Origin: Phycisphaerales bacterium
Lineage (GTDB): Bacteria; Planctomycetota; Phycisphaerae; Phycisphaerales; UBA1924
Assembly: GCA_020427395.1 (NCBI GenBank)
Contig: JAGQON010000027.1
Location: forward strand, 1-43,359
Direction of reading: 5' to 3'
DNA length: 43,359 nt
Part shown: positions 38,098 through 43,359 of the stretch, piece by piece
Layout of the letters: each line of letters starts with the position of its first letter
How positions within the stretch are numbered: position 1 is the first letter of the stretch
Program-made: the position numbers and the translations under genes
The notes under the pieces: generated by a model
Database searches by the model: none
The model's input: the letters and a program-made list of their open reading frames with translations, nothing else
Told to the model about the DNA's origin: nothing

Positions 38098-39030
38098 TCA
38101 GGCGATCCGCCGCTGGCGCAACTGATCTCGCTGTACACGCATCGCGACCTGTTCGAGCAACCGACGCTGCGGCGCATGCGCGTTGCTGATATGCGGGTGC
38201 ACGATCAGGAAGCCAACCCGGCAGACCGAGTCGTGAACATCCACGCCATGCCGCACCTCAACAATCAGTTCAATCGGCTCACCCTCGAGCTCGAACTCGA
38301 TCGCCATCCGTTCGAATCGGTTGAGCTGCATCTTGGCGATGCCGTACATCAGCACGCCGATTCCGTTGGCCGTCAGATCTACAAGACGCCCGATGGCGTG
38401 CGGCTTCTCAACCTGCACATCCTTGTGGATCGCCGCCCAGTCCGGGGCCTTGACCTCGTTGCCATCTTCGTCACGAGCGATGAGTGATTCACGACGACGG
38501 GCACGCAGCAGGTCGGTGAAGTAGATCTGATGATGCTCCCGATCATCATGGACCCCCGGGTGATCCTCCTCGATCAGGCGATCGAGGAACCACATCCGCA
38601 CAGGGATCTCCTTGCCGTTGGCCGTGATAGAGGACCGGAACGCCGAACGCCGATCGCCCTTGCGAAGCAGACGAGGATGACTCAGACGCAGCGAACGAAC
38701 AACGCAGCGATCGTTCAACTTCGAAAGATCCGAGATATGCGTCACCTCGGCCTCAAACATCAGCGTCGTATCCCGGTACTTCACGTACGCCTCGACACGG
38801 GTGCCCATGCTGAATCGCACGCTCCGCCCGATGATCTGGAGTTCTTCAATCACCAGGCCCTTATCAGTCCACTCGAGCAACCGCCCCTGGGCCAGCGGAT
38901 CCTGCCCGGAGTTGCCAAGGCGCACGATGCCGATCGTCGTATTACGATCGACAGCCCCCTGTAAGAGCTCTCGCAACTCGGGATCGATACCACCCGAGCC
39001 CGTATCGGCCTTGGACTTCTTCGAGAACAT
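38098..39030 (-). CDS. PilZ-domain c-di-GMP-binding protein, YcgR-like
   Basis: About 310 residues. The N-terminal part (LGNSGQDPLAQGRLLEWTDKG to FEAEVTHIS) resembles the YcgR N-domain. The PilZ domain then shows the RxxxR motif (RRSAFR, preceded by RKGD) and DLTANGIGV in place of D-x-S-x-x-G, with Thr for Ser. It should bind cyclic di-GMP and may control motility or adhesion. About 60 residues between the two PilZ motifs (DRLIEEDHPGVHDDREHHQ onward) are longer than usual. ATG 39030 is used because codons upstream are the opposite part of the esterase spacer and lack coding character. It is third in a leftward cluster after the nucleosidase and esterase. Confidence 0.8.
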   Translation of the reverse strand: MFSKKSKADTGSGGIDPELRELLQGAVDRNTTIGIVRLGNSGQDPLAQGRLLEWTDKGLVIEELQIIGRSVRFSMGTRVEAYVKYRDTTLMFEAEVTHISDLSKLNDRCVVRSLRLSHPRLLRKGDRRSAFRSSITANGKEIPVRMWFLDRLIEEDHPGVHDDREHHQIYFTDLLRARRRESLIARDEDGNEVKAPDWAAIHKDVQVEKPHAIGRLVDLTANGIGVLMYGIAKMQLNRFERMAIEFELEGEPIELIVEVRHGVDVHDSVCRVGFLIVHPHISNAHAPQRRLLEQVAMRVQRDQLRQRRIA

Positions 39031-39103
39031 TCCATCTCTGGATCGGTAAAACTCACCATCCGGCTGAGCCAGATGGTTGATAACCAGAACTGTCAGATGC
39101 TTC

Positions 39104-40132
39104 TTACGGCTCTTCTTGCCCAGAGCCCGGCTCGATCTCATTATCGGTCTTTTTCTGCTCGAGCACCCACCGCATCGCCCGAAGCAACTCCCGCTCCCCG
39201 CTTCGCCCGCTGGGCAGTTCATGACGCATCCCGCTCACCAAACGCACCTTCGCAACTCCTCCTGCCGCCACAAACGCACGCTTGGCTAGCCCGTAGGTAT
39301 GCTTCCACGGATCGAGCGAACCAGTGAGCAGATAGCACGGGGCGGGAGAAGAGTTGCTCTTGGCGACCTGCTGCTCATAATGCCCACAGATCGGCACGGT
39401 GCCCAGAATAAGCTCTGGTCGTGTCTGCCCCATGATCAGCGCAATGTTCGCCCCCTGAGAGAATCCGACGAGGATGACACGCTGGGCATCAACCCTGTGT
39501 TCAGCGCCCGCCCGCCCGATCAGGTGCTCGACGAACCATTCCGATTCATCCCGGTACGTCCAACTGAACCCATCTCCCGAGGGGCGGATCCCATCGGGGC
39601 AGATCAGCACCATGCCAAGCTCCTCGGCAACGGGCAGCAGCGCGTCAAACATCGATCCGCCGTCCATTCCGGTGCCGTGCAGCGCGATGATCATCGCGGG
39701 CGACTCGACGCCCTCGGGCACGAAAGTCTTCGGACGATGCTGCAATGCCTCGCGTTGGAACTCGCCCATTCGCTTTTCGGCGTTGGCTCGAACCTCCTCG
39801 ACGACTCCCTTGAAATCCTCACGCTCCCGGATCGGGTCAAGGTCCGTATTCTGCTCGAACGACTGAATCCCGCTGAACCCAAGCTGGGCGCACTTTGACA
39901 AATGCACCATCGCCTCGTCGCCCCGGTCAAGTCGGGCGAGCACCGCGCCGGTGTTGAATCGCCACCAGGCCGAATCAGGGTATCGTCGAACAATCTCTTC
40001 CGCCGTTTCCAGCGCCAGGGTATAGCGACCGGACGCGTACTGGCGGTCGAACTGGTCCACCAGCACCTGGTCACTCTGCGCGAGGAGATCACCGACGCAC
40101 AACGCAATCATGAGCACCATGAATCTGAGCAT
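39104..40132 (-). CDS. Secreted TPR-containing alpha/beta hydrolase (phospholipase/carboxylesterase type)
   Basis: A 342-residue protein with an N-terminal signal peptide (FMVLMIALCVGDLLAQ). Residues ~25-115 contain TPR-like helices (YTLALETAEEIVRRYPDSAWW, NTGAVLARLDRGDEA). The rest is an alpha/beta hydrolase with the oxyanion HGTGMDGG, nucleophile GFSQGAN (Ser), acid SLDPW (Asp) and base MRHEL (His). These make a complete triad in the order of the carboxylesterase/phospholipase family. The substrate is unknown. A TANNNT box overlaps the gap after the nucleosidase gene, giving it its own leaderless start option. Confidence 0.85.
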   Translation of the reverse strand: MLRFMVLMIALCVGDLLAQSDQVLVDQFDRQYASGRYTLALETAEEIVRRYPDSAWWRFNTGAVLARLDRGDEAMVHLSKCAQLGFSGIQSFEQNTDLDPIREREDFKGVVEEVRANAEKRMGEFQREALQHRPKTFVPEGVESPAMIIALHGTGMDGGSMFDALLPVAEELGMVLICPDGIRPSGDGFSWTYRDESEWFVEHLIGRAGAEHRVDAQRVILVGFSQGANIALIMGQTRPELILGTVPICGHYEQQVAKSNSSPAPCYLLTGSLDPWKHTYGLAKRAFVAAGGVAKVRLVSGMRHELPSGRSGERELLRAMRWVLEQKKTDNEIEPGSGQEEP

Positions 40133-40138
40133 GGACTC

Positions 40139-40144
40139 AGTCTA
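40139..40144 (-). promoter_or_regulatory. TANNNT box 6 nt before the esterase start
   Basis: On the minus strand TAGACT ends 6 nt before the ATG at 40132; the spacer GAGTCC has no Shine-Dalgarno character. It lies in the 17-nt gap after the nucleosidase stop. Confidence 0.45.
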
Positions 40145-40149
40145 CCCGA

Positions 40150-40881
40150 TCAGGCTTGGTGTTCGTGCATCCGAAGCAGCGATGGCAGCCCCCGGGAGAC
40201 GGATTCGCCGAGATGGCGCAACGCGTGTTCAAAGTTGGTGAGGAACTGCGATTCTGGGGCGGGGTGGTCGTAGTGGTCGGTGATGGCCCGCACGGCGACG
40301 ACGGGGACATCGGACAGGTTGGCCGTCCAGGTGATCGAGGCGGTCTCCATGTCCTTGACTGTGATGTCATGTGTCTTGAAGAAGTCGAGCTCGGGGGGGA
40401 GGGTGTCGAGCGCGTTGCCTGTCGAGATCCGCCCGACCCTGGCCCGGAAAGCCTCGGCCAGACGTTGTGAGCAAAGCAGATGCTCGGGCCCGATGGCGTA
40501 GTCCTCGAACTCGGGCAGCGGGATACGGCGGTCGTGGTGGTACGCGCGGTCGATGATCAGGATATCGCCGACCTTGGTGGATCTGGAGCATCCGCCGGCT
40601 GCTCCGGCGACGAGGATGAGGGCGGGGTTGAGTTTCTCGACGATGAGACTGGTGGCCAGGGTGGCGGGGGTGGTGCCGATGAGGTCGGCGCCGGTCCTGG
40701 GGTCGTGGCCGTTGGTGACCAGAAGGACCTGCTCGCCGTCGACCATGCCGGACCACATCCGGGGTGGGAGGGTCTCGGGCCAGGGAGTGGGGGCCGGGGT
40801 GAGGCCCAGGCGTGCGATGATGGCGTCGGCTTCGCCTTGCATGGCGCAGAGGATTACCACTTGTTTCGTCCCGCTGGTCAT
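40150..40881 (-). CDS. MTA/SAH nucleosidase-like phosphorylase-fold enzyme
   Basis: A 243-residue member of the PNP/UDP family. The opening VVILCAMQGEADAII and the GAAGGCSRSTKVGDILI segment (family: GxAGG...xxGDxVI) are clear. The purine-site motif VKDMETASITWTANL holds Met-Glu. AVRAITDHYD contains the catalytic Asp. These match 5'-methylthioadenosine/SAH nucleosidase or a futalosine hydrolase relative. As the genome has ahcY, MTA salvage is the more likely duty. The gene is followed by the esterase gene (17 nt) and preceded by csbD with a hairpin between. Confidence 0.8.
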   Translation of the reverse strand: MTSGTKQVVILCAMQGEADAIIARLGLTPAPTPWPETLPPRMWSGMVDGEQVLLVTNGHDPRTGADLIGTTPATLATSLIVEKLNPALILVAGAAGGCSRSTKVGDILIIDRAYHHDRRIPLPEFEDYAIGPEHLLCSQRLAEAFRARVGRISTGNALDTLPPELDFFKTHDITVKDMETASITWTANLSDVPVVAVRAITDHYDHPAPESQFLTNFEHALRHLGESVSRGLPSLLRMHEHQA

Positions 40882-40887
40882 GCATCA

Positions 40888-40893
40888 AGCGTA
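40888..40893 (-). promoter_or_regulatory. TANNNT box 6 nt before the nucleosidase start
   Basis: On the minus strand TACGCT ends 6 nt before the ATG at 40881, the same hexamer and spacing as at tgt. No Shine-Dalgarno sequence is visible. Confidence 0.5.
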
Positions 40894-40898
40894 GTCAA

Positions 40899-40928
40899 GA
40901 GCACCCCGCTCATCCGGGCGGGGTGCTC
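40899..40928 (-). terminator. Hairpin after csbD
   Basis: GAGCACCCCGC (40899-40909) pairs with GCGGGGTGCTC (40918-40928), an 11-bp perfect stem with an 8-nt loop. On the minus strand it follows csbD but has only TT downstream, so termination is likely but not ideal. Confidence 0.65.
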
Positions 40929-40957
40929 GCTCTTGGCGTTTGATGTGTTTGAACTGG

Positions 40958-41161
40958 TCAGCAGCTGCAGGTTGTGCAGAAGCGGCTGACTTCTTCGCGG
41001 GCTTCCTCACGGGTGCGGCCGTACCGCTCCTGGATCTTGCCCTCGAGCTGCTCGGCGCGGCCATTGATCTGGTCAATGTCATCACTGGTGAGCTTACCCC
41101 AGTGCTCCTGCACCTTGCCTTTCACCTGTTTCCAGTTTCCTTCGAGTTGATCACGGTTCAT
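40958..41161 (-). CDS. csbD: CsbD family stress-response protein
   Basis: A 67-residue CsbD-like protein: MNRDQLEGNWKQVKGKVQEHW, GKLTSDDIDQINGR, EQLEGKIQERYGRTREEA. It matches the family almost end to end, with an added C-terminal SRFCTTCSC. CsbD proteins are induced by general stress and their biochemical role is unclear. AAGGAGA lies 6-12 nt before the ATG, a strong Shine-Dalgarno. The four cysteines in the tail (CTTCSC includes three) are unusual for this family. Confidence 0.93.
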   Translation of the reverse strand: MNRDQLEGNWKQVKGKVQEHWGKLTSDDIDQINGRAEQLEGKIQERYGRTREEAREEVSRFCTTCSC

Positions 41162-41333
41162 GTCGTTCTCCTTTCGATGTTGGTGTCATCCGCATGAACA
41201 CAAGGAGTATCGATCACAGATTGTGCGCCACGATGAACTGGTCATGAATCATGATTTATCTTTCGAGGTGGCCCGGACGGACACGGGCACGCTGGCTCCA
41301 TGAATCGGGTATCCTGATCCTGAAGGCTTCGCC

Positions 41334-41474
41334 ATGTCCATGCTCACTATCTTCCTCATTGCCATCGGAATCGCGGTCCTCATTGCCGGCGCTCACTTCG
41401 CCCTGATCCTTGCGATCAAGCCGCGGAAGGCACAGGGTGACGATGTTCGGCATCGCGATTCCAAGCGGGGATGA
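41334..41474 (+). CDS. Tiny single-helix membrane protein (46 aa)
   Basis: A 46-residue reading frame: MSMLTIFLIAIGIAVLIAGA forms one transmembrane helix (extended through HFALILAI), then a basic tail KPRKAQGDDVRHRDSKRG. GAAGG lies about 8-12 nt before the ATG. It is divergent from csbD (172 nt apart) and 67 nt before the next gene. Small size limits confidence, but helix composition and a plausible ribosome site support it. Function unknown. Confidence 0.5.
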   Translation: MSMLTIFLIAIGIAVLIAGAHFALILAIKPRKAQGDDVRHRDSKRG

Positions 41475-41541
41475 TCGCCAGGCGGGGAGCGGGGGCATCT
41501 TCCTGTTGAACCACACCACACTTCACTTCTCGGAGTACACG

Positions 41542-42351
41542 ATGCATAGTTTCTTCTGGATGGCCGGCGGCTCGCTGGCGGCGGTTCTTGGCGGGGCGTT
41601 GTTTCTGCATCTTGTCGCCGCGTTGGGGGGACCGGGGCGGCGGGTGATGGGCTGGTTTACTCGGGCGCCCGGGCTGGATCTGCTGGTGACCTGGTTTACG
41701 GTGGCGCCGTGGCTGGTGGGGGCGATTGTGTTCGGCTGGGCTGGGCTGCTGGGGGGGATCGCCGGGCAGGTGGTGGGGTTGGTGGCGTGGTGCTGGGGGC
41801 ATGAGCTGGCGCACCGGGATGCGGTGAAGGGGCCGCGGATTGTGACGGTGCTGAACCGGCTGGTTGGGCGGCCACGGAATCATGTGGCGTTGTGGGTGAC
41901 CTCGCTGGCGGTGCCGGTGTTCTGGGTGGTGCGGATTGGTGAGTGGGTGGTGTATCCGCCGCTAATTTTGTTGGTGCGGTTCCCTCGGTATCCGATGGGG
42001 GAATGGGTCAATGTGTCGCGGCACAAGTTCGATGGGCTGGTGGGGCATGACCTGATCTGGTGCCTGTACTGCGATTGGATGACGGGGGTGTGGTCGCTGG
42101 GGTCGGAGATGCTTCGGAATGTGGAGTCGTTCTGGTGCCCGATCCGGTTTCTGGATGACAAGAAGTGCGCGAACTGCTCTGTTGATTTTCCGGATGTGAT
42201 GAACGCGTGGGTGCCGGCGGATGGGTCGATGGGTGATGTGACTGAACTGCTGGAACGGAAGTACGCGGGTCGCGAGGGTGACCAGCGGTACTCGTGGTTT
42301 GGGCATCCGGAGCGGGTGGAGTTGACGGTTGAGGGGAAGCGGGTGGAGTAG
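41542..42351 (+). CDS. Membrane protein of unknown function with HELAH and CxxC motifs
   Basis: A 269-residue protein I do not recognise. About four hydrophobic helices lie in the first 150 residues. The third is followed by WCWGHELAHRDAVKG, an HExxH pattern at a helix end. The C-terminal ~100 residues appear soluble and contain YCDWMTGVW, FWCPIRFLDDKKCANCSVDFP and a final YSWFGHPERVEL. CGGAG about 8 nt before ATG 41542 supports the start. Codons end mainly in G (GGG, GTG, CTG, GCG), unlike the C-ending codons of every other gene here, suggesting transfer or relaxed selection. The HExxH could be a metal site; the family is unknown to me. The stop is 4 nt before repeat cluster A. Confidence 0.65.
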   Translation: MHSFFWMAGGSLAAVLGGALFLHLVAALGGPGRRVMGWFTRAPGLDLLVTWFTVAPWLVGAIVFGWAGLLGGIAGQVVGLVAWCWGHELAHRDAVKGPRIVTVLNRLVGRPRNHVALWVTSLAVPVFWVVRIGEWVVYPPLILLVRFPRYPMGEWVNVSRHKFDGLVGHDLIWCLYCDWMTGVWSLGSEMLRNVESFWCPIRFLDDKKCANCSVDFPDVMNAWVPADGSMGDVTELLERKYAGREGDQRYSWFGHPERVELTVEGKRVE

Positions 42352-42354
42352 GGG

Positions 42355-42590
42355 TGGGGGTGGATGGTTGTTGGGGGACCCCCTCCGCCGACTTCGTCGG
42401 CACCTCCCCCGCAAGCGCGGGGGAGGAGAAAGAGCCCCCTCCGTCCGCTACGCGGACACCTCCCCCGCGGGGCGGGGAGGGCACAAGATGGGAACCCCCT
42501 CCGTCCGCTGGCGCGGACACCTCCCCCGCAGGCGCGGGGGAGGCGAAAGAGTCACCTCCGTGACTGCTTTGTGGTGACACCTCAGGCGGA
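42355..42590. repeat. Palindromic repeat cluster A
   Basis: Three similar units (42379-42426, 42435-42480, 42495-42543), each made of a CCCCCTCCG lead, a variable small hairpin (GCCGA/TCGGC or GTCCGC/GCGGAC) and a second hairpin CTCCCCCGC/GCGGGGGAG. A fourth, eroded unit lies at about 42551-42590. The cluster begins with TGGGGGTGGATGG at 42355, shared with cluster B. Confidence 0.9.
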
Positions 42591-43138
42591 TGACTGGTGG
42601 AGGATGGTGAAGAACATGCAGGAGACTTCGTCGCCTGCATGGCACCCTGCAGGGAAGACACCAGATCGGGATCTCGATCTTTGGTGTTGCACTCTTTGAG
42701 GATGGTGTTGATGGCTTTGCGTCGGGTCTCGAGGAGGCGGGCGTTGGTGGCGTGTTGGCGGGTGGCGGCGCAGATGGCTCGGCGTTGGGAATCCGTGATG
42801 GTGTAGGTGCCCGGGCGTGGGTTGGTGGTGATGGTTCGGTTTTCCTCGGTGATGCGGGCGGCCTCTTGGATGATGTCGCTGGTGGCGGCGAGGGCCTGGG
42901 TGTGGAGCTGGTCGCGGAGGGCGTCGCGGCGCGCGGCGTTGATGGCTTCGGTGTCGGCCAGGGCCTGCTTGAACTCGGGGGTTTGGGTGATGGTGCGGAG
43001 CTTGGTGAGGGTGATGTCGTGGAGGTTGCAGATCTGGGCGGGGGAGAGGGAGGGATCGAGGAGGTCAACCAGGAGGTAGGGATTAGGGATCAGGGATTGG
43101 GGATTAGGTGGAGAGGAGGAGGGTGTGGGGTTGGGGGT
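42557..43138 (-). CDS. Possible gene or remnant between the two repeat clusters
   Basis: The minus-strand frame between the clusters encodes about 190 residues that look like protein, not repeat. LSPAQICNLHDITLTKLRT resembles a helix-turn-helix, followed by a long helical stretch (TPEFKQALADTEAINAARR, IIQEAARITEENRT) and DSQRRAICAATRQHATNARL. The product is unrecognised; a small-terminase-like or other DNA-binding role is only a guess. No ATG lies in the unique part, and the frame stays open through both flanking clusters (a GTG at 43321 is the first possible start, a stop occurs only at 42008). It is therefore either extended by the repeats or a decayed gene; the coordinates mark the unique part only. 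Confidence 0.35.
43081..43110. repeat. Short GGGATTAGGG-like direct repeats
   Basis: GATTAGGGATCAGGGATTGGGG and GATTAGG form three or four imperfect repeats of about 7-8 bp, next to cluster B. On the minus strand they encode NPQSLIPNP, an obvious repeat peptide. Their role is unknown. Confidence 0.6.
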
Positions 43139-43344
43139 GGATGGTTGTTGGGGGACCCCCTCCGCCGACTTCGTCGGCACCTCCCCCGCAGGTGCGGGGG
43201 AGGCGAAAGAAGAGCCCCCTCCGTCCGCTACGCGGACACCTCCCCCGCGGGGCGGGGAAGGCACAAGATGGAGACCCCCTCCGTTCCGCCAAAGGCGGAT
43301 CTGCGACCCTGGCGCGGACACCTCCCCCGCAGGTGCGGGGGAGG
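43132..43344. repeat. Palindromic repeat cluster B, direct copy of A
   Basis: Starts with the same TGGGGGTGGATGG as cluster A, offset by 777 bp, with units at 43156-43203, 43215-43260 and 43275-43344. The third unit carries an insertion of about 20 bp (around 43286-43312) that adds another small hairpin. It continues close to the window end. Confidence 0.88.
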
Positions 43345-43359
43345 CCGCATGGGAGAGCT

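Noticed and set aside
42008..42351. Extension of the minus-strand repeat ORF over the end of the HELAH gene
   Set aside because: The peptide becomes Pro/Ser/Thr low complexity, while the plus strand encodes a structured protein with Cys and aromatic motifs. Only the unique part between the repeats is kept.
42355..43344. CRISPR array
   Set aside because: Units are GC-rich palindromes without unique spacers of equal length, and no cas gene is near.

Overview
The window looks like a chromosomal segment of a planctomycete, most likely class Phycisphaerae. The grounds are a high-GC C-ending codon style, a one-piece SecD-SecF protein, a pseudopilin with an H-x9-DG C-terminal signature, two secreted proteins ending in a Gly-Cys dockerin-like tail (repeated D-x-[TN]-x-DG loops with FFDVS motifs), and an ArsR-methyltransferase fusion next to ahcY. 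The assignment comes from family knowledge, not from a search. There are no rRNA, tRNA or CRISPR features, and the gene content is mostly core.

Layout. Positions 1-8134 hold a rightward block: enolase (3' end), a Nudix hydrolase, a degenerate M50/S2P-like membrane protein, a rhomboid protease, tgt, yajC and the secDF fusion. From 8225 to 13589 come a LysM protein, two sugar-nucleotide enzymes (HldD-like, UXS-like), a QueC-like protein without catalytic motifs, and proS. From 13718 to 18648 come a large secreted S8 protease and purD. From 18665 to 29322 the strands alternate: DUF4340, a GATase1 enzyme, metF, a pseudopilin, a LuxR-type regulator, a secreted beta-propeller, a THUMP-like methyltransferase, and the SAH-recycling pair arsR/methyltransferase-ahcY, followed upstream by a TPR lipoprotein. 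From 29398 to 38094 rightward genes encode a stand-alone LigD-type phosphoesterase domain, an unknown protein, a secreted nuclease, the KtrB/KtrA potassium system, a SulP transporter, DUF202, AsnB and DUF1294. From 38098 to 41161 a leftward set encodes a PilZ protein, a TPR-esterase, an MTA/SAH-nucleosidase-like enzyme and CsbD. The right end (41334-43359) has a tiny membrane ORF, a membrane protein with unusual G-ending codons, and two in-phase copies of a palindromic repeat cluster flanking an open frame of unknown function.

How genes work together. YajC and SecDF support Sec export, which the S8 protease, propeller, nuclease and esterase would use. MetF, AhcY, the ArsR-methyltransferase and the nucleosidase belong to one-carbon/SAM metabolism. 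KtrA gates KtrB.

The most notable observations are: (a) about ten genes carry a TANNNT box only 5-9 nt before the ATG and mostly lack a Shine-Dalgarno sequence, which points to widespread leaderless transcription; (b) a symmetric ATCC-N4-ATCC-N8-GGAT-N4-GGAT element overlaps a well-spaced promoter in front of the ArsR-methyltransferase/ahcY operon; (c) the S2P-like protein has lost both HExxH histidines but shares a C-terminal tail with the adjacent, intact rhomboid; (d) the palindromic repeat pair sits at offsets of 777-780 bp, keeping the same reading frame through both copies.
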